Shown: piece by piece, positions 24,200-32,833 of the stretch
Position numbering within the stretch: the stretch's first letter is position 1
Layout: each line of letters starts with the position of its first letter
Source: Syntrophus aciditrophicus
GTDB lineage: Bacteria; Desulfobacterota; Syntrophia; Syntrophales; UBA5619
Assembly: GCA_020722315.1 (NCBI GenBank)
Contig: DYLD01000011.1
Coordinates: forward strand, 1 to 36,779
Length of the DNA stretch: 36,779 nt
Direction: 5' to 3'
Notes under the pieces: generated by a model
Database searches by the model: none
Seen by the model: only the letters and a program-made list of their open reading frames with translations
Told to the model about the DNA's origin: nothing
Program-made: the position numbers and the translations under genes

Positions 24200-26671
24200 A
24201 TGACGGAAGACGCACAGAGAGAAACGCCCCAAGTAGATTACGAAAGCCACTGTAAAACAATCGCGGCAGAACTCGGTATTGAAGAAAGCCGGGTCGCAGC
24301 AACGGCAAAACTCCTCACAGAAGGAGCGACAATCCCGTTCATCGCGCGCTACCGCAAGGAGGCGACAGGCTCTCTCGACGAGGTACAGATTGTCTCTATC
24401 CGGGATCGCCTCGATGAGCTTTTTGAACTGCAGAAAAGACGTGATGCGATTCTTAAATCTCTGACGGAACGGGGTCTGTTAACCGACGAGCTGCATGATA
24501 AAATCACGGCAGCAGGGACAATGGCTCTCCTTGAGGATTTGTATTTGCCGTTCCGCCCAAAGCGCAAGACACGGGCCTCCGCCGCACGGGAAAAGGGGTT
24601 GGAACCTCTCGCGAAGCGGATTTTCGACCAGCATGATGTCGATCCTGTTGCGGAAGCCGGTGAGTTTGTCAATTCTGAAATCGGTGTAGCGACGGCTGAT
24701 GACGCGCTGGCCGGCGCACGCGACATTATAGCCGAGTGGGTCAACGAAGACGAAAATGCCCGTGCCAGGATCAGGGATTTCTTCATGAAAAAGGCCCGGT
24801 TCCGCTCGCGGGTCATTGAGGGCAAGGAACTGGAGGGAAACCGCTACCGGGACTATTTCGATTGGGAAGAGGAGGCGGCAAAGGCCCCTTCCCACCGAAT
24901 TCTTGCGATGCGCCGCGGCGAAAAAGAAGGGTTTCTAACCCTGCGCGTAACCCCACCGGAAGACGAGGCGATTGCGTTGTTGAAGGCAATGTTCGTCACC
25001 GGCAACGGGCCTGCATCACAGCAGGTTTGTGTTGCTATAGAGGATTCTTATCATCGCCTTCTCGGCCCTTCGATGGAAACGGAGATACGCATGTTCCACA
25101 AAAAGCGGGCCGACAGGGAGGCGATCCAGGTTTTCGTTCAGAATCTCCGGCAGCTTTTGCTGGCCCCGCCGCTCGGTCAGAAGAGGATCCTCGCCATTGA
25201 CCCCGGTTTTCGCACCGGTTGCAAGATTGTCTGCCTTGACGCACAGGGCAAACTGTTACACAGCGATGTGATCCTTCCGCACCATTCGGAGAGCCTGCGG
25301 AAGGCGTCGGCCGAGACGGTGCGCCTGTTATGCAAACGTTTCAAGATTGAGGCGATTGCGCTGGGAAACGGCACGGCCGGGAGGGAGACGGAGACGTTTC
25401 TGAAGGAGCTGAACCTCCCCGCGGAGATACAGATTTGCCTCGTCAACGAAAGCGGTGCCTCAATCTATTCCGCTTCTAAAATAGCACGCGACGAATTCCC
25501 GAACGAGGATGTCACGGTGCGCGGCGCGGTATCGATCGGTAGACGTCTTGCCGATCCGCTGGCCGAGCTCGTCAAGATCGACCCGAAGGCGATCGGGGTC
25601 GGGCAGTACCAGCATGATGTCGACCAGGCCGAGTTAAAAAAGAGTCTCGACGACACCGTGATGAGCTGTGTTAATGCCGTAGGGGTTGAATTGAATACGG
25701 CAAGCGCCGCACTTCTGGGTTACGTTTCCGGCCTCGGCCCGGCGCTTGCAGCGAATATCGTCTCCTGGCGCGACCAACACGGCCCGTTTGCATCCCGCCA
25801 GGCCCTGATGGACGTCCCGCGCCTCGGCGCGAAGGCCTTCGTCCAGGCAGCCGGCTTCCTCAGAATCCGCGACGGTGAAAACCCGCTTGACGCGAGTGCT
25901 GTTCACCCGGAAAGTTACTTCATCGTCGAGAAGATCGCGGAGGATCTGGATTGTTCGGTCCGTGATTTGATCGGCGACGAGTCGCTGCGAAACAAAATAG
26001 ATCTGAACCGCTACGTCACAGGCGATATCGGTCTGCCGACGCTGAACGATATTCTATCCGAGCTGGCCAAACCGGGGCGCGACCCCCGAAGCCGGCGCGA
26101 AGAGTTTCATTTCACCGAAGGAATCGAAAGGATCGAAGACCTTATCCCCGGAACGAAACTGAAAGGGGTTGTGACGAACCTCACCGCGTTCGGTGCGTTT
26201 GTCGACATTGGCGTCCATCAGGATGGGCTGATCCATACGAGTCAGATTGCCGATCGGTTCGTCAAGGATCCGGCCGAAGTACTTAAACTCAACCAGATTG
26301 TCGAGGTGACTGTGCTTTCGGTCGATCTGGAGCGGAAAAGGATCTCTTTGTCGCTGAGGGAAAACAGCGCCGATCCCGCCGGCAGGAAAACATACAGAGA
26401 ACAGACAAGGCCTTGGGCGACCGAGGGGAAACCAGCCGAACAAAAGCAGAATAGACCCCCGATGGTGGAGTCTTCCGGGCTTGGAACAAAGCAGTGCCCC
26501 GGCGAAGCACCTGCAAAAAAACCGGACAACAAAAACGAAAAAAAGCCGCGGCCCCGTTTTGCCCCGGCTAAAAAGACCGAAAAGGGGCCTGAACGTAAAA
26601 AGGTTCCGTTCAACAACCCGTTTGTTTCTTTCTTCGGCAACAAGAAACCACACGCGCCGCAAGATGTCTAA
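24200..26671 (+). CDS. tex: Tex-family S1 RNA-binding transcription accessory protein
   Basis: This 823-residue protein has the full Tex layout: an N-terminal helical domain (IPFIARYRKEATGSLDEVQ), a YqgF/RNase H-like domain (ILAIDPGFRTGCK), helix-hairpin-helix motifs (NTASAALLGYVSGLGP, LMDVPRLGAKAFVQAAGFLRI) and a C-terminal S1 domain (LKGVVTNLTAFGAFVDIGVHQDGLIH). Tex binds nucleic acid and is linked to transcription or ribosome tolerance. After S1 there is a tail of roughly 90-100 residues rich in Lys, Pro and Glu that is longer than in typical Tex. Start 24200 gives the usual N-terminus; the ATG at 24155 has no clear ribosome-binding site. It is divergent from the pst operon. Confidence 0.94.
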   Translation: MTEDAQRETPQVDYESHCKTIAAELGIEESRVAATAKLLTEGATIPFIARYRKEATGSLDEVQIVSIRDRLDELFELQKRRDAILKSLTERGLLTDELHDKITAAGTMALLEDLYLPFRPKRKTRASAAREKGLEPLAKRIFDQHDVDPVAEAGEFVNSEIGVATADDALAGARDIIAEWVNEDENARARIRDFFMKKARFRSRVIEGKELEGNRYRDYFDWEEEAAKAPSHRILAMRRGEKEGFLTLRVTPPEDEAIALLKAMFVTGNGPASQQVCVAIEDSYHRLLGPSMETEIRMFHKKRADREAIQVFVQNLRQLLLAPPLGQKRILAIDPGFRTGCKIVCLDAQGKLLHSDVILPHHSESLRKASAETVRLLCKRFKIEAIALGNGTAGRETETFLKELNLPAEIQICLVNESGASIYSASKIARDEFPNEDVTVRGAVSIGRRLADPLAELVKIDPKAIGVGQYQHDVDQAELKKSLDDTVMSCVNAVGVELNTASAALLGYVSGLGPALAANIVSWRDQHGPFASRQALMDVPRLGAKAFVQAAGFLRIRDGENPLDASAVHPESYFIVEKIAEDLDCSVRDLIGDESLRNKIDLNRYVTGDIGLPTLNDILSELAKPGRDPRSRREEFHFTEGIERIEDLIPGTKLKGVVTNLTAFGAFVDIGVHQDGLIHTSQIADRFVKDPAEVLKLNQIVEVTVLSVDLERKRISLSLRENSADPAGRKTYREQTRPWATEGKPAEQKQNRPPMVESSGLGTKQCPGEAPAKKPDNKNEKKPRPRFAPAKKTEKGPERKKVPFNNPFVSFFGNKKPHAPQDV

Positions 26672-26729
26672 AAACGACAATCAGGACGCCGGATCCTCCC
26701 GCTGCAAATACAGGCCTGACGCTTCAGCA

Positions 26730-27155
26730 CTACGGGACAGGTATGAATACCCTCGCCTCGCCGGTGATTACGAAATCATTGTTCTGATTCAGGCAGACCG
26801 TCTCCAAAATGACGTGCCTTTTCTCGATGACCTTTTCAATAACCCTGACCTTTGCCGTGATCGTATCATTGACCTTTACCGGGGATAAGAATTTAAGGGT
26901 TTGAGAAAGATATATTGTGCCGGGCCCGGGGAGTTTCGTGCCCAGCAAAGCTGACAACAATCCGGCGGACAGCATCCCGTGCGCCACCTGCTCTTTAAAG
27001 AACGAGCCGGCGGCGAAGACCTTATTTACATGAACCGGGTTGAAATCACCGGTGATCCCGGCATACAGATAGATGTCCGTTTCCGTGATTGTTTTTGAGA
27101 AACACGCCTCATCCCCGACCGAAATCTTCTGAAAAGTGTCTATGTTATCATCCAT
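26730..27155 (-). CDS. MaoC-like (R)-specific enoyl-CoA hydratase
   Basis: This 141-residue hot-dog-fold protein has the hydratase 2 motif YAGITGDFNPVHVN near residue 31, containing the catalytic Asp and His, then GMLSAGLLSALLGTKLPGPGT and a C-terminal RVFIPV. Such enzymes hydrate trans-2-enoyl-CoA to (R)-3-hydroxyacyl-CoA. The start at 27155 follows GGGAGG; the longer ORF runs into the upstream repeat. It is alone, convergent with tex, with no fatty-acid genes nearby, so its pathway is unknown. Confidence 0.88.
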   Translation of the reverse strand: MDDNIDTFQKISVGDEACFSKTITETDIYLYAGITGDFNPVHVNKVFAAGSFFKEQVAHGMLSAGLLSALLGTKLPGPGTIYLSQTLKFLSPVKVNDTITAKVRVIEKVIEKRHVILETVCLNQNNDFVITGEARVFIPVP

Positions 27156-27270
27156 ACCGCCTCCCGAGGTGACTGAACTGTTCCCGTGTCTTAGCACAAA
27201 ACCGCTCCCCGGCAAATCTTCCATTGCTGCCTTTCCAGCTAGATGCACCGAGACCTTTGCAAAAAACACA

Positions 27271-27473
27271 GCCTGAGACCTTTGAACAATGCTGCCTGAA
27301 GCGCGATTTCAAAGATTTTTCGGGGTACCCCGCCGTGGCAGCAAGACTCTACAGGCTAAACGCTCTGGGATCGTTCGCGTTTTTAACGCCTTTAGAGCCT
27401 TGGGCTTCACGGTGGGGTAGCTCAAGAAAAATCAATAAATTTGCCCCTCAGGCAGCATTTTTCAAAGGTTTCG
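27271..27473 (+). repeat. complete dispersed fold-back element (copy D)
   Basis: The left arm GAGACCTTTGAACAATGCTG, CCTGAAGCGCGATTT and TTTTTCGGGGTACCCCGCCG pairs with the right arm CACGGTGGGGTAGCTC, GAAAAATCAATAAATTTG and CAGGCAGCATTTTTCAAAGG. The loop has CTAAACGCTCTGGGATCGTTC then GCGTTTTTAACGCC, orientation plus. Just before it, at 27250-27273, a second partial end (GAGACCTTTGCAAAAAACAC) sits in tandem. The interval 27474-27610 holds only a small CCTGAT/ATCAGG hairpin at 27579-27593. Confidence 0.75.
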
Positions 27474-27615
27474 CACCCAATATCTTTACGCTGTTAGGAT
27501 AACAAATTTATCGCGATTCTGCATTCGTTTATAAAGCAAAAGATACCACACCGCGACAAGTGGCTCGGCACTATCCGTCCTGATAAGATCAGGCCTGAAG
27601 AGTTACCTAAAATCA

Positions 27616-27644
27616 TTGGAACTGACCATTCCCCGTTTTAAAAT
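27616..27644 (+). promoter_or_regulatory. predicted promoter of serS
   Basis: TTGGAA and TAAAAT are 17 bp apart, giving a leader of about 54 nt to the serS ATG. A second, weaker pair (TTGACT at 27647, TAGAAA at 27670) overlaps it. Confidence 0.42.
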
Positions 27645-27704
27645 GATTGACTTCAATCGGGCACAATGATAGAAAACGCGGACTTGCATGGAGGCAAGGC
27701 GGTT

Positions 27705-28982
27705 ATGCTGGACATTAAATATCTGAGACAGAACATCGAGTTCGTCGCCCTGAAGATGGCTCAGAGGGGGCAGGGGATGAATTTCGAGCGCTTTGCGTTG
27801 CTTGATTCCCACAGGCGGGAAATCCTCCAGGAGGTTGAGTGGCTCCGCAGCGAGCGGAACCTTGTCTCCAGGCAAATCGGCGAAAAAAAGAAAAAGGGAG
27901 AAAACGCGGACGAGATCATAGCCAAGATGGGCGACGTCTCGACAAGGATAAAAGCTCTCGAGCAGGATCTGAAAAAGACGGACGGGGATATCGAACAGAT
28001 CATGATGACGATCCCGAACATACCGCACGAATCGGTCGTCAACGGGGTGGATTCCAATGACAACCCGATCGTCCGTGTCTGGGGCGAAAAGCCGGAGTTT
28101 GCTTTCCCTCCGCGATCGCACTGGGACATAGGAGAAGACCTGCATATTCTCGACTTCGCCGCCGGGGCGAAACTTACCGGCGCACGTTTCACGGTGTACC
28201 GATCGATGGGTGCAAGGCTGGAGAGGGCGCTGATCAATTTTATGCTTGATCTCCATACAAAGGAACACGGCTATACCGAGATACTCCCACCGTTTATCGT
28301 CAACCGCGAAAGCATGACCGGCACCGGACAGCTCCCCAAGTTCGAAGAGGATCTGTTTAAAATAGAAAACCTGGACTATTTCCTCATTCCAACCGCTGAG
28401 GTCCCGGTCACGAACATACACCGCGGAGAGATCCTGGAGGAAAAGGAACTTCCCCTTTGTTACGCGGCGTATACCCCCTGCTTTCGGGCCGAGGCCGGCT
28501 CGTATGGAAAGGATACGCGGGGCCTGATCCGTCAGCACCAATTTAATAAGGTCGAACTGGTAAAATTTACGAAACCGGAGGATTCTTATCAGGAACTGGA
28601 AAAGCTGACGCTGGATGCCGAAGAGGTGCTCAAGAGGCTCAATATCCCGTACCGGGTTGTAAGCCTCTGCACGGGCGATCTCGGGTTTTCCGCCGCGAAG
28701 ACCTATGACATCGAGGTATGGCTTCCGGGACAGGGTACATACCGGGAGATATCTTCGTGCAGCAATTTTGAAGATTTTCAGGCCCGCCGGGCCTCGATCC
28801 GCTTCCGGCGGGAGCAGACCAGAAAGGTCGAATTGGCCCACACGCTCAACGGCTCCGGGCTCGCCGTCGGCAGAACCGTCGCTGCGGTACTGGAGAATTA
28901 CCAGCAGGCCGACGGGAGCGTCCTGATACCAGATGTTCTTAAACCCTATATGGGGGGCGTTGACATAATCAGGAATGAGTAG
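27705..28982 (+). CDS. serS: seryl-tRNA synthetase
   Basis: This 425-residue class II synthetase charges tRNA-Ser. It has the N-terminal coiled-coil tRNA-binding arm (about residues 30-100, [15 protein letters not shown]), motif 2 [27 protein letters not shown] and motif 3 [20 protein letters not shown], with TAEVPVTN between. The start at 27705 gives the standard [10 protein letters not shown] beginning, with GGAGG about 10 nt upstream. A tRNA-Ser gene follows it on the same strand. Confidence 0.96.
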   Translation: MLDIKYLRQNIEFVALKMAQRGQGMNFERFALLDSHRREILQEVEWLRSERNLVSRQIGEKKKKGENADEIIAKMGDVSTRIKALEQDLKKTDGDIEQIMMTIPNIPHESVVNGVDSNDNPIVRVWGEKPEFAFPPRSHWDIGEDLHILDFAAGAKLTGARFTVYRSMGARLERALINFMLDLHTKEHGYTEILPPFIVNRESMTGTGQLPKFEEDLFKIENLDYFLIPTAEVPVTNIHRGEILEEKELPLCYAAYTPCFRAEAGSYGKDTRGLIRQHQFNKVELVKFTKPEDSYQELEKLTLDAEEVLKRLNIPYRVVSLCTGDLGFSAAKTYDIEVWLPGQGTYREISSCSNFEDFQARRASIRFRREQTRKVELAHTLNGSGLAVGRTVAAVLENYQQADGSVLIPDVLKPYMGGVDIIRNE

Positions 28983-29017
28983 TAGTCTTTACCAGTATTA
29001 TTCCTTGCTGTTCTCGA

Positions 29018-29040
29018 GCGAAGTTTTCGCCGGATTTTTT
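29018..29040 (+). terminator. possible weak terminator after serS
   Basis: GCGAA-gtt-TTCGC forms a 5-bp stem, followed after 4 nt by TTTTTT. The gap and short stem make it weak; transcripts may continue into the tRNA gene 26 bp later. Confidence 0.35.
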
Positions 29041-29065
29041 CACGGTTTTTTATCTACAACAACCC

Positions 29066-29151
29066 GGAGGGATGGCCGAGAGGTCTATGGCGGCGGTCTT
29101 GAAAACCGTTGACCGAAAGGTTCGCGGGTTCGAATCCTGCTCCCTCCGCCA
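29066..29151 (+). tRNA. tRNA-Ser (anticodon UGA)
   Basis: An 86-nt class II tRNA. The acceptor stem GGAGGGA/TCCCTCC, D-region GGCCGAGAGG, anticodon arm CGGTCTTGAAAACCG (loop CTTGAAA, anticodon TGA), long variable arm (TTGACCGAAAGGTTCG) and T-arm CGGGTTCGAATCCTG are all visible. The discriminator is G and CCA is encoded. TGA reads UCA-family codons. A TTTTT run follows the CCA. Confidence 0.95.
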
Positions 29152-29265
29152 TTTTTCCATCCCGAGAGGTTTAACAGGCCCGGAAGGCACAACGAGATGA
29201 ACCGCATCTGATAATCTCCCTTCCCGATACCCGCCTCAGCTCTAGACGATCGACGTCTTTTCGCC

Positions 29266-29294
29266 TTGACATCCGATGGATCGATTACTATATA
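29266..29294 (+). promoter_or_regulatory. strong predicted promoter of the NEW3-ABC operon
   Basis: Perfect TTGACA and TATATA are 17 bp apart; the leader to the ATG at 29368 is about 67 nt. An inverted repeat AGACG-atcga-CGTCT (29244-29258) lies just upstream of the -35. No terminator was seen in the remaining interval after the tRNA. Confidence 0.6.
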
Positions 29295-29367
29295 GCTTGT
29301 CGAATGGAGTTCCTACTTTGATGTTTTGTACTATAACCCACTACAGATCGGCAGGAGGTTGCAAGTG

Positions 29368-30579
29368 ATGGTTCGCGAAATACGTTTGAAAAAATCCGTT
29401 GTGTTTATATTCGTTTTAATTCTGTTAACCTTTTCGCTAGTTGCCCAGACATCGGCGAAAGACGACAAAGACGACAACCGGCCGCTCAGGGGAATCGCCG
29501 TTTATACGGACTATTCCGGGGTCGATGTCGCCATCGGAGAAAGCGTGCAACTGGACGTAACAGTCGAGAACAAGGGAAAGACCGACGAGAATATCGACGT
29601 TCGTCTTGCCGCGGTGGCCAAGGGATGGAAGGCCGTCCTCAAGGGAACACGTTACCAGGTCAGTGGAATGTACGTCCCTGCGACAAAAACTAAGACGCTG
29701 ACGCTCAACCTCGATCCGGCCAAGGATACGGGCCCCGGCCGATACGCATTCCTTCTCGAAGCGAAGACGGCCGATGGAAAATTTACATCGTCGCATCAGT
29801 TGATGGTTAATGTGCAGGCAAGGAAAGTCGGCGCGGACGACATACAGATCAATGCCGCTTATCCGGTGCTCCGCGGGCAGACCGATGCGAAGTTCGAATT
29901 TTCGCTGGATGTCCTCAACAAAAGCCAGATCGACCGCACCTTCAACCTCTCCGCCGTGGGGCCGGAGGGCTGGGAAATAAACTTTAAACCCTCCTATGAA
30001 CAGAAACTTATTTCGACGATCCGGGTTAAGGAGGGACAGAGCCAGACCGTGAACGTCGAAGTCACCCCTAAACCGGCAGCCGGCGCCGGAGAATACCCGG
30101 TCATTGTCCGAATCGGCGCCGCGGAAAGCAAGGCCGAGGTGAAGCTTACCGTTGTCCTGACGGGAAACTACAAGCTTGACGCCGGGACGCCGAACGGCAT
30201 CCTTTCTCTTGAGGCTTATGCGGGGAAGCCGGCCAACTTTTCCCTCTTCGTCAAAAATACCGGCTCAGCGCCGAACAGAAACATCAACTTTTCGAGTTTC
30301 AAACCGGAAAACTGGGAAGTGACATTCAAACCGGAGAAGATCGATGCGCTTGCCCCCGGCGAGATGAAGCAGGTTGAGGTGACTGTGAAACCCGGTCAAC
30401 AGACCCTTGTGGGAGATTACTCGGTCGGCGTGATGGTAAACGGGGAAAAGTCCGACAAAACCGTCGAAATGAGGGTCACGGTAAAGGCATCATCGGCCTG
30501 GGGATGGATCGGAATAGGTCTTATCATCCTGGTCATTCTGGGCCTCGGATTTCTGTTCATGAAGATGGGGAGACGCTAA
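29368..30579 (+). CDS. NEW3-domain membrane-anchored extracytoplasmic protein
   Basis: This 403-residue protein has an N-terminal signal sequence (basic MVREIRLKK, hydrophobic core, cleavage near QTSAK), then about three beta-rich repeats that look like NEW3/CARDB-type modules (VDVAIGESVQLDVTVENKG, KFEFSLDVLNKSQIDRTF, PANFSLFVKNTGSAPN), each with a GWKAV/GWEINFKP/NWEVTFKP block. A C-terminal membrane helix (GWIGIGLIILVILGLGFLF) and a basic tail follow. It would be exported and anchored by its C-terminus. AGGAGG lies 9 nt before the ATG. It is 1 nt from an ABC ATPase gene, suggesting it is the extracytoplasmic partner of that transporter. The cargo is unknown. Confidence 0.8.
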   Translation: MVREIRLKKSVVFIFVLILLTFSLVAQTSAKDDKDDNRPLRGIAVYTDYSGVDVAIGESVQLDVTVENKGKTDENIDVRLAAVAKGWKAVLKGTRYQVSGMYVPATKTKTLTLNLDPAKDTGPGRYAFLLEAKTADGKFTSSHQLMVNVQARKVGADDIQINAAYPVLRGQTDAKFEFSLDVLNKSQIDRTFNLSAVGPEGWEINFKPSYEQKLISTIRVKEGQSQTVNVEVTPKPAAGAGEYPVIVRIGAAESKAEVKLTVVLTGNYKLDAGTPNGILSLEAYAGKPANFSLFVKNTGSAPNRNINFSSFKPENWEVTFKPEKIDALAPGEMKQVEVTVKPGQQTLVGDYSVGVMVNGEKSDKTVEMRVTVKASSAWGWIGIGLIILVILGLGFLFMKMGRR

Positions 30580-30580
30580 C

Positions 30581-31336
30581 GTGGAAGCAAAAACCGTCAT
30601 CCAACTGGAAAATCTGACCAAGCGCTACGGGAGGCAGGCAGCCGTCAGCAACCTTAATCTGGAGGTCAAGGAGGGAGAGATCTTCGGTTTTCTCGGGCCG
30701 AACGGCGCGGGAAAGACAACGACGATGCTGATGATCCTCGGCCTGACCGAGCCTACCTCCGGAAAGGTCAGGGTCTTCGATTTAAACCCGACGCGTGAAG
30801 GGATGAAGGTAAAGCAGATGATCGGTTATCTTCCCGAAAATGTCGGTTTCTACGACGACATGGATGCGCGGGGCAATCTGCGTTACATCGCTCGTCTGAA
30901 CGGGATTCCCGATAATATATCCGATGGGCGTATCGAGAGCCTCCTCAACGATATGGATCTTGCCAAAGAGGCCGATAAAAAGGTCGGAGGCTATTCAAAG
31001 GGAATGAAACAGCGCCTCGGTATCGCCGAGGTTCTCCTCAAGGAACCGAAAATAGCCTTCCTCGATGAACCGACCATCGGTCTCGATCCCGACGGAACAA
31101 ACAAGATGCTCGATCTGATCCGGAGCCTGAGCAGGGAACGGAAAATGACGATCTTCTTCTCTTCGCATCTGCTGGATCAGGTCCAGCGTATCTCCGACAG
31201 GGTCGGTATCATGATAGCGGGAAACCTCGTCGCCGCCGGGCCGCTTGCGGAACTGGCCGAACGCGGGCTCGGCCTCAAGGAAGGGGAATCCTACACGCTC
31301 GAAGAAATCTACATGAAATATTTCAAGGAGGCGTAA
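30581..31336 (+). CDS. ABC transporter ATP-binding protein (ABC-2 export type)
   Basis: This 251-residue ATPase has Walker A GPNGAGKTTT near residue 39, the Q-loop region IGYLPENVGFYDDM, the signature GGYSKGMKQRLGIA and Walker B IAFLDEPTIGLDP, followed by SSHLLDQVQRIS. The YSKGMKQR signature and YLPE Q-loop are typical of exporters such as NosF, CcmA/NatA. It starts with GTG 1 nt after the NEW3 gene and powers the permease encoded next. Confidence 0.93.
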   Translation: MEAKTVIQLENLTKRYGRQAAVSNLNLEVKEGEIFGFLGPNGAGKTTTMLMILGLTEPTSGKVRVFDLNPTREGMKVKQMIGYLPENVGFYDDMDARGNLRYIARLNGIPDNISDGRIESLLNDMDLAKEADKKVGGYSKGMKQRLGIAEVLLKEPKIAFLDEPTIGLDPDGTNKMLDLIRSLSRERKMTIFFSSHLLDQVQRISDRVGIMIAGNLVAAGPLAELAERGLGLKEGESYTLEEIYMKYFKEA

Positions 31337-31338
31337 CT

Positions 31339-32307
31339 TTGAACGGGGTTTTGACAATATACCGTAAAGAAATGGAAGACCATTTCAGCTCGATGCGGTT
31401 TCTTTTGATAACGATGCTGATCTTCATGGTCGGCGTCATCATTGCTTCGCTTTCCGGCATGTCGGTCAGGGATGAACTGAAGGGAATGGCCAAACCGGAT
31501 TTTATTTTCCTTCTTCTGTTCACCTCGACGGGAAAGCTCTTTTCATTTGTCCAGTTCATAGGGTTTTTTGGCCCTCTGATCGGAATCATCCTCGGCTTTG
31601 ACGCGATCAACCGGGAAAGATCGGGCCGGACGTTGAGCAAGCTCGTCGCGCAGCCGATTTACCGGGACGCGATCATCAATGGAAAGTTTCTCGCCGGCGT
31701 GACGATGATCACGATCCTGATGGTTTCGCTGATCCTGATCATAGCGGGGCTTGGAATCCGCCTTATCGGCGTCGTCCCGGGGGCGGACGAGATCTGGCGG
31801 CTTTTGATCTACCTTGTCTTAAGCATACTCTACATATCGTTCTGGCTCGGCGTCGCGATTCTTTTCTCGGTCGTCTTCCGCAGCACGGCGACATCGGCGC
31901 TGGCGGCCCTTGCGCTATGGATAGGTCTTTCGTTCTTCGTCGGGCTTGGCGGGAGCCTTCTGGCCGATGCGATCTCTCCGATCAAGGACACCGCCGATAT
32001 CGCGGAGGCGCAGGAGGCCTTCATCAAGAATGCCAACGTGCAGAGGGTCGCGTCGCTCATTTCCCCGGCGACACTTTATGGGGATGCGACATCGACGATT
32101 CTGGATCCGCTCCGCAAGACGCCGCGCTCGTTTATTCTGATGGGACCGCTGGAGAGGCTTTCCCTCTCACGTTTCCAGAATCCTCTCCCTCTCTCGCAGA
32201 GCATCGTTATCGTCATGCCGTTCATGGTTTCCCTTGTCTCGATTACATTCCTCTTTTTCGCGATCTGCTACGCGGTCTTCATGCGCCAGGAGATCCGATC
32301 GACCTGA
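31339..32307 (+). CDS. ABC-2 type transporter permease
   Basis: This 322-residue membrane protein has about six hydrophobic segments. The N-terminal YRKEMEDHFSSMRF before the first helix and the long extracytoplasmic loop after FDAINRERSGRTLSKLVAQP are typical of NosY/ABC-2 permeases. The TTG start follows AAGGAGG at a 6-nt spacing, 2 nt after the ATPase stop. It forms the export channel of the NEW3-ABC cluster; substrate unknown. Confidence 0.88.
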   Translation: MNGVLTIYRKEMEDHFSSMRFLLITMLIFMVGVIIASLSGMSVRDELKGMAKPDFIFLLLFTSTGKLFSFVQFIGFFGPLIGIILGFDAINRERSGRTLSKLVAQPIYRDAIINGKFLAGVTMITILMVSLILIIAGLGIRLIGVVPGADEIWRLLIYLVLSILYISFWLGVAILFSVVFRSTATSALAALALWIGLSFFVGLGGSLLADAISPIKDTADIAEAQEAFIKNANVQRVASLISPATLYGDATSTILDPLRKTPRSFILMGPLERLSLSRFQNPLPLSQSIVIVMPFMVSLVSITFLFFAICYAVFMRQEIRST

Positions 32308-32346
32308 GTCGCGCCAGCGGGCTTAAAAAGATTAGGAGAAAAACTT

Positions 32347-32799
32347 ATGAATAAAGCAATCGTCCTGCTCGCGGCTCTTCTTGCAATTGCCGTTACCGGC
32401 TGTCAGAAACAGGAGGAACCGGCGACGGCTCTTTCGCCTCATCCTTCCCTCATGCAGCCTTCTGCACCCAATCAGGAAAGTCTCCAGGGTCAGGGAGGCT
32501 GTCCGGCGATGTCCCAGCAGAACCCGCACGCCGGTATGAAGACACAGGAAATCCCTCCGGGTATGGCGGCCCATAAGGGGACGGTGCGGCAAAAAATAGA
32601 CGCCGCAGGCTATACCTACCTGGAAATCGAAGAAAAAGGGAAAAAACTCTGGGTGGCTGTTCTTAAGGCGAATGTCGAGAAGGGCGATATCGTCGAAATC
32701 CCGGAGTCGCCGATGATGAGGAATTTCACAAGCAGGGCGCTGAATCGGACCTTCGATGAGATTCTGTTTGCGGGAGGGATACGCGTCGTCAAAAAGTGA
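32347..32799 (+). CDS. NrfJ-like periplasmic lipoprotein
   Basis: This 150-residue protein has a lipobox VTGC at residue 19, a Pro/Gln/Met-rich linker with GGCPAM and NPHAGM, and a C-terminal beta-rich domain (HKGTVRQKIDAAGYTYLEIEEKGKKLWVAVLK...GDIVEIPESPMMRNFTSRALNRTFDEILFAGGI) similar to NrfJ-type proteins. NrfJ accompanies nitrite reductase and cytochrome c maturation genes in some epsilonproteobacteria; no nrfHA is here. TTAGGAG precedes the ATG. It is 39 nt after the ABC permease on the same strand and convergent with ccsA. A metal or heme role is possible given the Met/His-rich linker, but is inference. Confidence 0.72.
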   Translation: MNKAIVLLAALLAIAVTGCQKQEEPATALSPHPSLMQPSAPNQESLQGQGGCPAMSQQNPHAGMKTQEIPPGMAAHKGTVRQKIDAAGYTYLEIEEKGKKLWVAVLKANVEKGDIVEIPESPMMRNFTSRALNRTFDEILFAGGIRVVKK

Positions 32800-32833
32800 C
32801 GCGCGCGCAGGAAACCTTTTCCAAGCTCTCCCT

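Noticed and set aside
27603-28841. 412-aa minus-strand ORF
   Set aside because: It lies opposite serS, whose synthetase motifs are clear; the translation shows no domain.
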